From NCBI GenBank assembly GCA_900542825.1, contig UQOY01000001.1, positions 186,001 to 250,000 on the forward strand: a stretch of 64,000 bases of DNA, read 5' to 3'. This stretch comes from an uncultured Collinsella sp. (GTDB lineage Bacteria; Actinomycetota; Coriobacteriia; Coriobacteriales; Coriobacteriaceae). This document shows, in pieces, positions 1-8,104 of the stretch. The translations under genes and the position numbers were made by a program. The stretch's first letter is position 1. Each line of letters starts with the position of its first letter. The notes below the pieces were generated by a model. That model was not told the origin of the DNA, searched no databases, and saw nothing but the letters and a program-made list of their open reading frames with translations.

Positions 1-6
1 ATCGGG

Positions 7-117
7 GGTACGTGTCCCGGCGGTCGCGGGCCCGACCACTAATAACCTTTTTCACTCCGGCTGCAAGCAGAGTCGTTCAAAAGGTTATTAGTGGTCGGGC
101 CCGCTCCCTTACGTACC
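7..117. repeat. Long palindrome E1 (nested hairpin element)
   Basis: Positions 26-51 and 79-104 are perfect 26-bp inverted arms, starting GCGGGCCCGACC on the left. A second pair (GGTACGT at 7-13, ACGTACC at 111-117) extends the structure outward. The interior (52-78) holds a short CTGC/GCAG hairpin flanked by CTCCGG and GAGTCGTTC, which weakly resemble the internal words of elements E3-E5. There is no T-tract after either arm, so it is not a standard intrinsic terminator. The gene to its left lies outside the window. Confidence 0.75.
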
Positions 118-284
118 ACCATTGGGAACTTTGGCTGATACTTTGAAAGCGATGGGGCTTTTGTTGGCAGGGCCTTGGGGCCCGGTTGGGAACTTTGGGG
201 CCGCCTTAAGCGTTTGGGTGGATGGTGCTTTGGGTACCCTTTGATTTACTTTGGTTTGATTCGTTGAATTTGGAGGGCTTGGTT
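118..284 (+). other. Non-coding region upstream of nitroreductase, strongly G+T-biased
   Basis: No convincing gene is visible. The plus strand is rich in G and T and poor in C. The word TTGGGAACTTTGG occurs twice (122-134 and 186-198). The same G/T bias runs on into the first third of the nitroreductase gene. No clear sigma-70 promoter could be placed. Confidence 0.4.
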
Positions 285-815
285 GTGAGTTATTTGGATC
301 TGGCTCGGTCTCGGTATTCTTGTCGTTTGTTTGAGGCTCGGGCTGTTGAGCAGGCTGTGGTGGATGCCATTGTTGAGGCTGGGCGTATTGCTCCTTCTGC
401 TTGCAATAATCATCCAACCCGTGTGATGGTGTTGGATACGCCTGAGCTTCTGGAGAAGGCTGCTGCTTGTCAGCCTCGATTTGCTCGTGATGGATCCATC
501 TTTGGCGCTCCGCTCATCTTCCTCATTTGCAGCGTTACCGACGACGCTTGGGTGCGCCCCTATGACAAGATGAACTCCAGCGCTATCGACACCTCGATCG
601 TCTGCGATCAGATGATGATGGAGGCTGAGGAGCAGGGCCTGGGAACGTGCTGGGTGTGTCATTTTAAGCCCGAGCTAGCCCGTGAGCAGTTCAACCTGCC
701 CGAGGGCGTCTATCCCTATCACATGCTCGTCTGTGGCTATCCTGCCGACCACATCGCCGATCCCGAGCATCGCGAGGCCCGTACCATTCCCCTCTCCGAC
801 TTCCTCCTCAAGTAG
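285..815 (+). CDS. Nitroreductase family protein
   Basis: This 176-residue protein is a flavin-dependent nitroreductase-fold oxidoreductase; the substrate is not predictable. The N-terminal SYLDLARSRYSCRLF resembles the family's usual start and FMN-binding arginine region, followed by APSACNNHPTRV. The later GLGTCWV also fits the fold. The start is taken as GTG at 285 because GGAGGG lies 7 bases upstream and the extra N-terminal residues of the longer reading frame do not look like the family. Codons change character at about position 490: earlier codons end mostly in T or G, later ones mostly in C. A terminator hairpin follows at 860-903. Confidence 0.85.
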   Translation: MSYLDLARSRYSCRLFEARAVEQAVVDAIVEAGRIAPSACNNHPTRVMVLDTPELLEKAAACQPRFARDGSIFGAPLIFLICSVTDDAWVRPYDKMNSSAIDTSIVCDQMMMEAEEQGLGTCWVCHFKPELAREQFNLPEGVYPYHMLVCGYPADHIADPEHREARTIPLSDFLLK

Positions 816-859
816 TTTTTGGCTCATGCCCTAAAATCTACCTTTTGCCACGCGTCCTT

Positions 860-903
860 CGCCGAGTTCTGCCCTATCGCACGCAGAGCTCGGCGTTTTG
901 TTT
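860..903 (+). terminator. Intrinsic terminator of the nitroreductase gene
   Basis: CGCCGAG (860-866) pairs with CTCGGCG (889-895), with an inner CTGC/GCAG extension. A T-rich run starts at 896. Confidence 0.7.
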
Positions 904-924
904 CCCAACCTGTATACAGTCACA

Positions 925-954
925 AAAAGGAGCCCGCAGGTGCGGACTCCTTTT
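925..954 (-). terminator. Intrinsic terminator of divIVA, probably bidirectional
   Basis: AAAAGGAG (925-932) pairs with CTCCTTTT (947-954) and CCGCA (934-938) with TGCGG (941-945). It lies just past the divIVA stop codon and has a T-run on the minus strand. Confidence 0.75.
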
Positions 955-980
955 AAACGCACGAGATTGTAGCTCTGGCG

Positions 981-1658
981 CTAGTCCAGGTCGTCAGCGG
1001 CAAAGTTGTCGATCGGGGCGAAGGGGTCAGCCACGGGGACAACCGGATCAGCGACAGGCAGCGGCTCGGCGGCGGGAACGGTCACTGCAGGAGAAGCCGC
1101 AGAACCGACCGGCGTGGAGGCCATGAGGTCGGACGGGAAGGAATTCTGGGCATCGTCCATGAAGTGCTGGATGAGCTTGAGGTACTCGGCCTTGAACTCC
1201 TCACGGGAAGCCTTCAGACGGTCGATCTCCTCGAGCTCGGCCTGCTTCTCGGTCAGGGCCTGACGGATGACCTCGCGGGCCTTGGCGTCGGCTTCGTTGC
1301 GGATGCGCTCAGCGTTCTCGTTGGCATCGTTGACGATGCCCTCGGCGGTCTGCTGGGCAGCAATCAGCGCAGCGGAGATCTGGCGCTCCTGAGCGGAGAA
1401 GTCGGGTGCGGGAGCGGCCACAGGAGCGGCGGGAACGGCCTGAGCGGCAGCGTCCTGAGCCTGGGCAAGCTGAGCCTGCGTGTCGGCAAGCTGCTGCTCG
1501 GTGGCAGTCAGACGACCCTTAAGATCAACAATCTTGGCAAGCATAGCGTCAACCTCGGAGGACAGCGTCTCTAAAAAGACGTCGACCTCGGCGGGATCAT
1601 AGCCGCGCTTGGCCTCAGAGAAAGTCTGAGCCTGGATGTCAGCAGGGGTAATAGCCAT
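981..1658 (-). CDS. divIVA: DivIVA domain-containing protein
   Basis: This 225-residue cytoplasmic coiled-coil protein is likely a pole/septum organiser that senses curved membrane and recruits growth or division factors. Residues 1-60 form the DivIVA lipid-binding domain (start MAITPADIQAQTF, then KRGYDPAEVDVFL). Heptad-like coiled coil follows to about residue 70, then an Ala/Pro linker, a second long coiled coil (about 88-165) and a Pro/Val/Asp-rich tail. AAAGGAG precedes the ATG. As the last gene after sepF and yggT it matches the ylm-type neighbourhood downstream of ftsZ. Confidence 0.9.
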   Translation of the reverse strand: MAITPADIQAQTFSEAKRGYDPAEVDVFLETLSSEVDAMLAKIVDLKGRLTATEQQLADTQAQLAQAQDAAAQAVPAAPVAAPAPDFSAQERQISAALIAAQQTAEGIVNDANENAERIRNEADAKAREVIRQALTEKQAELEEIDRLKASREEFKAEYLKLIQHFMDDAQNSFPSDLMASTPVGSAASPAVTVPAAEPLPVADPVVPVADPFAPIDNFAADDLD

Positions 1659-1720
1659 AACAAGTTCTCCTTTATCATCGCCTTGGCGCCGGGCGCCCGA
1701 CGTAAGTTACTGAGCCAGTA

Positions 1721-1978
1721 CTATACGAGTATACCTATAAGAAGCTGCAGAATCAGCCTCTGCACCAACTGCAACGCAATAATTGCAACGACCGGCGAAA
1801 AATCAACGCCGCCCATCGGCGGAATAAACCGACGAAACAGGTTGAGCCACGGGCCGCAGACGCTATCAAGCACCGCGGCGATATCCTGCAGCAGACCGCC
1901 CTGCTTCATGGGAATCCACGTCATAAAGCAATAGACCACGATGAGCGTGGAATAGAAGTTGAACAGCGTGTTGACCAA
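1721..1978 (-). CDS. YggT family membrane protein
   Basis: A small hydrophobic protein with two YggT-type membrane segments separated by the family motif region (FMTWIP, GPWLNLFRRFIPP, then DFSPVVAI). YggT proteins sit in the membrane near division genes; their exact role is unsettled. The start is uncertain. The TTG at 1978 used here lacks a nearby ribosome-binding site. A GAGGAG at 2009-2014 lies just after the sepF stop codon, and the frame is open from there (LINIYTIVQL precedes the TTG), so translation may begin at a rare ATT (2008) or ATC (2002). It follows sepF in the same frame. Confidence 0.8.
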   Translation of the reverse strand: MVNTLFNFYSTLIVVYCFMTWIPMKQGGLLQDIAAVLDSVCGPWLNLFRRFIPPMGGVDFSPVVAIIALQLVQRLILQLLIGILV

Positions 1979-2023
1979 CTGGACAATGGTGTAGATGTTG
2001 ATGAGAATCTCCTCGTCTTGGGT

Positions 2024-2749
2024 TTACTTAAGGTAGCCGTCGGCGCGCAGCTTCTTGAGGTCCGAATCCTTGACCTCGCAGCCGGCGGGCAGCACCATAA
2101 ACACGCGATCGCCCACCTCTTTGACCGTAGCGCCCAGGCCGCAGGCAAAGCCATAGCTAAAGTCCAGGACGCGCTTGGCGACCTCGGTGCGAACGCCAAC
2201 AAAAATCAGCGCAACGGGCTGCTTGGTGCGCACGCGGCGGACAACGGTCTCGACATCGTCATAGCTCTCGGGACGCAGGACATAGGCAGGCAGCTGCGGC
2301 GTGGCGTTGATGATGTTGCTCGCATAGGCCGAGGCGTCGCTCGGCGCAGAAGCGGGAGCAGGTGCCGCGGCGCGGGCGCGAGCGCTCTCGGCATAGCTCG
2401 ACGGCGTATCGTAAGCGCCGGGACGATAGCCGCCCGCGACACTATCCTGAGAACGCGACGGCGGATTGTACGTCGTTGCATGACGGGAGTCGTCGCCGAC
2501 CAGCTGGCCGGAACGCGTATACACGGCGACCGACTCGGCCTCACCGCGACGCGTCTGCCCCAGCAGGCCGTTACTCGGCTCGTCCTGGGTATAGAAGCCC
2601 TCGCCCGAGGCGCCGCTGTAGCCGTTGTTCTGATAGCCATCGTCGTAGCCGTCATCGTAGCCGTAGTCGTCATCCTGGTCATAGCCCTGGTCGTAACCCT
2701 GCTGGCCGCCAAGGTGCATCTTATTTTTAATCTCGTCAAGGAAGCCCAT
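2024..2749 (-). CDS. sepF: Cell division protein SepF
   Basis: SepF (241 residues) is a cytoplasmic membrane anchor of FtsZ, important where FtsA is absent, as here. The N-terminal MGFLDEIKNKMHLG is the amphipathic membrane helix. A long linker very rich in Tyr, Asp and Gly (about 18-45), then Ser/Ala/Pro, spans to about residue 150. The compact SepF domain follows (YVLRPESYDD through VFMVLPAGCEV). The linker makes it longer than the roughly 150-residue Bacillus protein, as is common in actinobacteria. It lies between yggS and yggT. Confidence 0.93.
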   Translation of the reverse strand: MGFLDEIKNKMHLGGQQGYDQGYDQDDDYGYDDGYDDGYQNNGYSGASGEGFYTQDEPSNGLLGQTRRGEAESVAVYTRSGQLVGDDSRHATTYNPPSRSQDSVAGGYRPGAYDTPSSYAESARARAAAPAPASAPSDASAYASNIINATPQLPAYVLRPESYDDVETVVRRVRTKQPVALIFVGVRTEVAKRVLDFSYGFACGLGATVKEVGDRVFMVLPAGCEVKDSDLKKLRADGYLK

Positions 2750-2809
2750 GGTTGTGTCCTCTCACGGTTTAGTGCAGGCGCTCTGTAAACCAGTGCGCAC
2801 TTCAGAGCC

Positions 2810-3547
2810 CTATTTTACTGCAAACTCCGGGCTAAATACTACCCTGCCCAGGCGAACGAGCGTAGAGCCCTCCTCAAGGGCAGGCTCAAAGTCCTCGCTC
2901 ATGCCGCAAGAGAGCTCGGGCAGCCTCAAATCGGGATGCGCCGCCTCCAGCTCATCCCTCAGCTCTCGCAGCCCGGCAAAGGTGCGACGTGCCACATCCT
3001 TGTTCCCCCGAGGGGCCATAGTCATAAGGCCCTGCACACAAATTCCCTCAAGTTCCGCAAGTTCGCCGGCAGCGCCACGAATCTCATCGGGCGAAAAGCC
3101 GCCCTTGGACTCCTCGCCGCTTACGTTAACCTCGATTAGCACCTGCTGGGGAGCAGAAAGCTCGCCCGCTTCGATTTTGCGAACGGCACGGCTCGAGATC
3201 GCCTGCGCCAAATGAAGCGAACCAACCGAATGAATCAGCTCGACCGAGCCCAACACAGCGTTAATCTTGTTGGTCTGAAGGTTGCCGATCATATCGAAGC
3301 GCACCTCAGGCAGCTCCGGATGCTCCGCCAGACCCGCGAGTTTGCGGACGAGCTCTTGCGGGCGGTTCTCGGCAAAATGGCGATATCCCACCTGGATGGC
3401 CGCGATGGTCTCATCGACGCCGACGGTCTTGGACACGGCAATCAAACGCGCGGCATCGCGAGGCCTCCCGGCACGATCGAGCGCGGCATAGAAACGCTCA
3501 AGTATCTGCTCGCGGCGAGCGCGCATTACATTTAAATAGTTATCCAT
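2810..3547 (-). CDS. YggS/PLPBP family pyridoxal phosphate-binding protein
   Basis: A 245-residue single-domain PLP carrier with an alanine-racemase-like barrel, involved in vitamin B6 and amino-acid homeostasis. Landmarks are the PLP lysine in LIAVSKTVG, FAENRPQELVRK, FDMIGNLQTNKIN, VLIEVNVSGEESKGGF, GLMTMAPRG and the phosphate-binding end LSCGMSEDFEPALEEGSTLVRLG. The ATG at 3547 is chosen over the TTG 6 bases upstream because GGAGG is better spaced from it. In many Gram-positives this gene directly follows pgeF; here the pst operon lies between them. Confidence 0.9.
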   Translation of the reverse strand: MDNYLNVMRARREQILERFYAALDRAGRPRDAARLIAVSKTVGVDETIAAIQVGYRHFAENRPQELVRKLAGLAEHPELPEVRFDMIGNLQTNKINAVLGSVELIHSVGSLHLAQAISSRAVRKIEAGELSAPQQVLIEVNVSGEESKGGFSPDEIRGAAGELAELEGICVQGLMTMAPRGNKDVARRTFAGLRELRDELEAAHPDLRLPELSCGMSEDFEPALEEGSTLVRLGRVVFSPEFAVK

Positions 3548-3597
3548 TGCCAATCGCCTCCGCTAACAGCACAACAAGTAGTCCCATGCTAACGCAA

Positions 3598-3629
3598 GAG
3601 CGCGGCCCCGCATCCGCAAGGCCGCGCTC
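3598..3629 (-). terminator. Hairpin downstream of phoU, candidate terminator
   Basis: GAGCGCGGCC (3598-3607) pairs perfectly with GGCCGCGCTC (3620-3629). The following minus-strand sequence is only moderately T-rich, so termination may be partial and yggS may be partly co-transcribed. Confidence 0.55.
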
Positions 3630-3667
3630 CCTTAGGTATTTACAATCTCTCAACGAACGGGGCTACC

Positions 3668-4525
3668 CTACTCCTCGTCGTCCTCGGCATCATCCTCGTC
3701 CTCAAGATGATCCAACAGGCAGCGAAGACCCTCGCTCACCTCGTTAACGGGCACCTTGGCAACATAGCGTGCATCGACGGCGGGCCTCATGATGACGCCC
3801 TCGCCCGAAGGCACACGCATGCTCTCGAGCTCATCCTCGTCCGTGCGCGCGATATCGCCGGCAGTCATACGCTGTCCGGTCAGAAGGAAGGTCAGACGGC
3901 AGGCGGCATCGATGGAAATCGAGGCGATGCGATCGAGGTAGCGCGAAACCATGATGGCGCGGCGCAGGTCGTCGTAGTTGCTGTCGTCGTCCATAAAATC
4001 GCCCGTGTCCATGCGGTTAAAGGTGCGGAAGAACTTCTCGTACGCCGCATGCACCGGCTCGTCCTCGACGGCCAGGTTGCAGATGATGGACATGTCGTTG
4101 GTGACGAGCGCGGAAAGCGACGAGCCCAGCACCTGGTAAACAGCCTCGGCCTCGGCCTCAACCGTACCGACGAGCTCCTGGGGCAGCGAAATGTCGGCCT
4201 TGACCATGTGACGCGTGGCGCGGCAAATCTGGCGAACCTTATCGGTCATGCGCTGCAGGTTAAAGTCGACGTAGATGATCGTCTGTAGCAAACGGAAGTC
4301 GGAGGCGACCGGCGACTGCGTAGCGATCAGGTTGTAGCACACGGCCTCCAAGTTGGCGCAGCGAGCATCAATCGAGAGCGTACGCTTCTTGGTCTTGGTG
4401 GCGAGTTTGCGATCGTCGGTCACATAGGCCTTCACGGCGTCGTGAAGGGCCAGATCGACGGCCTCGTAGATGCTCAGCATCTCGTGACGAGCCTCGATGA
4501 GCTGACGGGAAAACAGTTTGCGCAT
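3668..4525 (-). CDS. phoU: Phosphate transport regulator PhoU
   Basis: A 285-residue cytoplasmic protein that links the Pst transporter to phosphate signalling. It begins MRKLFSRQLIEARHEM and contains two three-helix PhoU repeats; Asp/Glu-rich patches such as MDDDSNYDDLRRA fit metal-binding positions. A PhoU protein is usually about 220 residues, so the extra C-terminal 60, ending in a run of Glu and Asp, is an extension. It is the last gene of pstSCAB-phoU. No PhoR/PhoB-type genes are in the window. Confidence 0.92.
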   Translation of the reverse strand: MRKLFSRQLIEARHEMLSIYEAVDLALHDAVKAYVTDDRKLATKTKKRTLSIDARCANLEAVCYNLIATQSPVASDFRLLQTIIYVDFNLQRMTDKVRQICRATRHMVKADISLPQELVGTVEAEAEAVYQVLGSSLSALVTNDMSIICNLAVEDEPVHAAYEKFFRTFNRMDTGDFMDDDSNYDDLRRAIMVSRYLDRIASISIDAACRLTFLLTGQRMTAGDIARTDEDELESMRVPSGEGVIMRPAVDARYVAKVPVNEVSEGLRCLLDHLEDEDDAEDDEE

Positions 4526-4617
4526 GGTTCACTCCAATCAATTGGGTGCGGTCATGCCGCCCACACAGTAAATACGCACCGGACCAGGTCCGATCGGCTT
4601 GGGACTAGTCGCGCCGA

Positions 4618-5421
4618 TCAGCCAAAACGGCCGGTGATATAGTCTTCCGTCCGTGAATCCATCGGGCTGGTGAAGATCGCGTCGGTTTGACCATACTCGA
4701 TGAGCGTGGCGGGCTCACCGGCAACTTCCTGCAAGAAAAATGCGGTGTAGTCGCTGATACGAGCCGCCTGCTGCATAGAATGCGTGACGATGATGATCGT
4801 CATCTCGGGCGCCAGCTCGGCCATCAGATCCTCGACCTTAGAGACGGACGTGGGGTCGATGGCGGAGCAGGGCTCGTCCATCAAAAGGACATCGGGCTGC
4901 ACCGCAAGCACGCGCGCGATGCACAGACGCTGCTGCTGGCCGCCCGAGAGCGCCAAACCGTCCTTGTTGAGCTGATTGGATACCTCTTTCCAGAGGTTGG
5001 CGCGCTTGAGCGATTCTTCCACGATGTCGTCGAGGTCGCTTTTGCTAGTCACGCCCTGCAGACGAGGGCCAAAAGCGACATTCTCGTAGATGGATTTGGG
5101 AAACGGGTTGGGCTGCTGAAAAATCATGCCCACGCGGCGACGAAGATCGACCGGGTCGACGCCCTCGGCATAGATATCGTTGCCGTCGAGCGTCATGGTG
5201 CCTTCGACGCGAGTGCCCTCGATAAGGTCGTTCATACGGTTGATGCAGCGCAAAAACGTCGATTTGCCGCAGCCCGAAGGACCGATAAACGAGGTGATGG
5301 CGTTTTTGGCGATGTTGAGGTCGAGCCCCGTCAGCGCATGAAAGTCACCGTACCAAAAGTTGAAATCCTTGGCCGTGATGGCCGCTTGCTCCGGCGTAGG
5401 AGCGGACTGATAGACGGACAT
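4618..5421 (-). CDS. pstB: Phosphate ABC transporter ATP-binding protein PstB
   Basis: The 267-residue ATPase powers high-affinity phosphate import through PstA/PstC. The Walker A motif GPSGCGKST is at residues 47-55. The Q-loop region [10 protein letters not shown], the signature LSGGQQQR, Walker B VLLMDEP and the switch histidine in IIVTHSM follow in order. Length matches the family. Twelve bases separate it from pstA, so they are co-transcribed. The intergenic stretch to phoU holds a small CGGACC/GGTCCG hairpin. Confidence 0.96.
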   Translation of the reverse strand: MSVYQSAPTPEQAAITAKDFNFWYGDFHALTGLDLNIAKNAITSFIGPSGCGKSTFLRCINRMNDLIEGTRVEGTMTLDGNDIYAEGVDPVDLRRRVGMIFQQPNPFPKSIYENVAFGPRLQGVTSKSDLDDIVEESLKRANLWKEVSNQLNKDGLALSGGQQQRLCIARVLAVQPDVLLMDEPCSAIDPTSVSKVEDLMAELAPEMTIIIVTHSMQQAARISDYTAFFLQEVAGEPATLIEYGQTDAIFTSPMDSRTEDYITGRFG

Positions 5422-5433
5422 GGGACTCCTTAA

Positions 5434-6339
5434 CTAGCGGCGTTTGCGCGACAGATAACGCGCAAACAGGTTGAAGGCCAGAATAATCGCCATCAGCAAA
5501 AGCGCAGTGCCGTAGGCTGCGTTCATGTTGATGCCGTCGTTGGCAAGCAAATAGAGGTGAACGGTCATGGGACGACCGGAATCGAGCGGCGAGATAGGCA
5601 GGTTGATGGCCTGACCCATGGTGTAGAGCACCACGGCGGTCTCGCCGATGGCGCGGCCGATGGCAAGGACGATGCCAGTGGCGATGCGGCCAAAGGCCGA
5701 AGGAAGCACGATCTTGGAGACGACCTGCCACTTGGTGGCGCCCAGGCCATATGCGCCCCAACGGATATAGCGCGGAACGGCGCGGATTGCCTCTTCGGTG
5801 GTGCGCATGACGATGGGCAGCATCAGAAGCGCCAGCGCCAGGGCGGCCGAAACCATCGAAAGACCCAGGCCCATAGCCTCAACAAACAAGGCGTAACCAA
5901 AGAGGCCCATAACGATGGAGGGCACCGAAGCCAGAGCATCGGCAGCATAGCGAATGATGTCGACAATCTTACCCTGCTTGGCGTACTCAGCCAGATAGAC
6001 CGCAGCCAAGACGGCAACCGGCGTGCAGATGAGCATGGCGAGCGCCGTCACGTAGATGGTCGAGACGATCGTGGGCCAGATGCCACCCTCGGCGTTTACG
6101 CCCTGCGGCCAGCCAAAGATAAAGTCGAGCGAGATATGCGGAAGACCGTTGATGACCACGTAGGCGATGATGGCAACCAGCACCAGCGTGGTGATATAGG
6201 CCGCGGCGCGAAACACGCCGAGCATGATCTTGTTGGACAGGTCCTTATTGATGCGGCCCTTCTTGCCATGGGAAAGGGCACGCTTGATGCGCTCGCGCGA
6301 CGAGGTCGTATCGACCGTCGTGTCAACGGAACCGGACAT
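5434..6339 (-). CDS. pstA: Phosphate ABC transporter permease PstA
   Basis: A 301-residue inner-membrane permease with six predicted membrane segments after a basic cytoplasmic N-terminus of about 45 residues. The EAA-type loop that docks onto PstB is visible as EEAIRAVPRYIRWGAYGLGATKWQVV, followed by PSAFGRIATGIVLAIGRAIGETA. The TEEAIRAVP start of this loop is typical of PstA. The gene begins 3 bases after the pstC stop. Confidence 0.95.
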   Translation of the reverse strand: MSGSVDTTVDTTSSRERIKRALSHGKKGRINKDLSNKIMLGVFRAAAYITTLVLVAIIAYVVINGLPHISLDFIFGWPQGVNAEGGIWPTIVSTIYVTALAMLICTPVAVLAAVYLAEYAKQGKIVDIIRYAADALASVPSIVMGLFGYALFVEAMGLGLSMVSAALALALLMLPIVMRTTEEAIRAVPRYIRWGAYGLGATKWQVVSKIVLPSAFGRIATGIVLAIGRAIGETAVVLYTMGQAINLPISPLDSGRPMTVHLYLLANDGINMNAAYGTALLLMAIILAFNLFARYLSRKRR

Positions 6340-6342
6340 AGC

Positions 6343-7275
6343 CTACCCCCTCTTCTTGGAAATCAGGCGGACGATACCCACCAGTGCAGCGGAGATGATA
6401 AACAGGACCACGCCCATGCCAAACAGAGCCGAGCGGTGCAGGCCCGAGGAATAGCTCATGTCGAGCGCGATCTGGCTCGTGAGCGTCGAGATGGGGCTCG
6501 AGATGCTATCCGGAATGACTGGGGCGTTGCCCACGACCATGAGCACGGCCATGGTCTCGCCGATGGCACGTCCCATGCCCAGGACAATCGCATCGACAAT
6601 ACCCAGCTTGGCTGCAGGCAGCACGACCTTGTAGATGGTCTGCCACTTGGTGGCACCCATGGCATAGGACGCCTCGCGAATGCCCATGGGAATGGAATTG
6701 AGGGCATCGATAGTAAGCGTCGTGATGGTGGGAACGATCATGATGGCGAGCACGAACCACGCCGTCAGCGCGCCAAAGCCAAGACCGCCGGTCAGCTGCG
6801 CGATAAACGGGCGGATGATGACCATGCCAAAGAAACCATAGATGATGGAGGGGATGCCCGCCAGCAGGTCGACGGCGGGGCTGATGAGCCTGCGCACGCG
6901 CTTGCTTGCGATCTCGACCAGATATACAGCCGTGCCCACACCCAGGGGCACGCCCATGGCGAGCGCACCGACCGTCACCAGACCAGAGCCCGCCAGCAGC
7001 GACATGATGCCGTAGTGACCCTCAGAGGGCGCCCACGTAAAGCTAAAGAAGTCCGCCAGACCGATATCGGTAAAGACGGGCAGCGCCGAGTACGTGGTAA
7101 AGACAAAAATCAGGATGACGGTGACGACCGCCAAGAACGCGCAGGCAAAGAAGATCCACTGCAGCGCCTTCTCCTTGAGATAGGTACCGCGCGACACCAA
7201 CGCCAACTCACGCTTTTTGAGCGTCTGAGCCTCCTGCTCAATCTGGGGGGTTTCCTGTGCTTCCACGCTACTCAC
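6343..7275 (-). CDS. pstC: Phosphate ABC transporter permease PstC
   Basis: This 310-residue permease pairs with PstA. It has six membrane segments, with a long periplasmic loop after the first (SFTWAPSEGHYGI), and the docking loop IREASYAMGATKWQTI followed by GIVDAIVLGMGRAIGETMAVL. The listed GTG overlaps the end of pstS by 8 bases. A second in-frame GTG at 7266 is better spaced from the GGGGAG sequence, so the true start may be three codons later. The overlap suggests translational coupling to pstS. Confidence 0.94.
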   Translation of the reverse strand: MSSVEAQETPQIEQEAQTLKKRELALVSRGTYLKEKALQWIFFACAFLAVVTVILIFVFTTYSALPVFTDIGLADFFSFTWAPSEGHYGIMSLLAGSGLVTVGALAMGVPLGVGTAVYLVEIASKRVRRLISPAVDLLAGIPSIIYGFFGMVIIRPFIAQLTGGLGFGALTAWFVLAIMIVPTITTLTIDALNSIPMGIREASYAMGATKWQTIYKVVLPAAKLGIVDAIVLGMGRAIGETMAVLMVVGNAPVIPDSISSPISTLTSQIALDMSYSSGLHRSALFGMGVVLFIISAALVGIVRLISKKRG

Positions 7276-8104
7276 TCCCCTTTCCGTCGTTGGTGACGGG
7301 AATAAAGCCCGCCTCGCGAATCTGCTTGTCCATCTTCTCGGACGTCACATAGTCAATGTAGTCCTGCGCCTGCTGCGAAGGCGTACCCTTCACAAAGAAG
7401 TAAAGGTCGCGCGAGATGGGATAGCCGCCGCTTGCGACCGTCTTCTCGGATGCCTCGACATGGTTGACCGAAACGGCCTTAACCGAGGTCTTGGCGTTGA
7501 GGCTCTCGACAAAACCCAGCGAGATGTAGCCAATGGCGCCACGCGAGCGGGACACGACATCGCGCACCTGGCCCGTACCCGAAAGAACAGCCGAGCGACG
7601 ATCAAACGGCGTGCCGCCCATCACGATGGTACGGAAGGCCTCGCGCGTACCGGACGCCTCGTCGCGGTTGATAACCTGAATCTTCAGGTCCTCTCCGCCG
7701 ACTTCTTTCCAGTTGGTGATCTTGCCGGCGTAAATATCGCGGAGCTGCTCGGTCGAGAGATTCTCGACCTGGTTGTCGTCGTTCACGATGACTGCGATGC
7801 CGTCATGCGCGATTACGATCGGGGTCAGGCCAAGGTCTTGTTCGTCGGCATTGAGGCCACGAGACGAGCTGGCGATATCGGCCGTGCCGTTGCTGACGGC
7901 CTCGATACCCGCAGAGGAGCCAAGGCCGGAGACGAGCACATCGATGCCGGTCTCTTCCTTAAAGCCCTCGGCCGCAATCTCGGCAATGGGAAGGCAGGTG
8001 GTCGAGCCGGCCACGGTAATAGAAGACGTAGAAGATCCCGAGGAGCAGGCGCACAGCGTGAGCGTGAGCACCGCTGCACTCAGGACCGATGCGATCTTTC
8101 TCAT
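7268..8104 (-). CDS. pstS: Phosphate-binding lipoprotein PstS
   Basis: The extracellular phosphate receptor of the Pst system, 278 residues. The N-terminus is a lipoprotein signal with lipobox LCAC, so Cys20 would be lipidated. The phosphate-binding signature ITVAGSTTCLPIAE, then SRGLNADE and RDEASGTREAF, match the PstS family. The ATG overlaps the pgeF stop codon (ATGA), so pstS translation is probably coupled to pgeF, an unusual upstream partner. No separate strong promoter was recognised before pstS. Confidence 0.94.
   Translation of the reverse strand: MRKIASVLSAAVLTLTLCACSSGSSTSSITVAGSTTCLPIAEIAAEGFKEETGIDVLVSGLGSSAGIEAVSNGTADIASSSRGLNADEQDLGLTPIVIAHDGIAVIVNDDNQVENLSTEQLRDIYAGKITNWKEVGGEDLKIQVINRDEASGTREAFRTIVMGGTPFDRRSAVLSGTGQVRDVVSRSRGAIGYISLGFVESLNAKTSVKAVSVNHVEASEKTVASGGYPISRDLYFFVKGTPSQQAQDYIDYVTSEKMDKQIREAGFIPVTNDGKGSE

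Noticed and set aside
5557..7296. 579-codon plus-strand ORF over pstA and pstC
   Set aside because: Low-complexity His/Arg/Gly/Asp product antisense to two well-conserved permeases.
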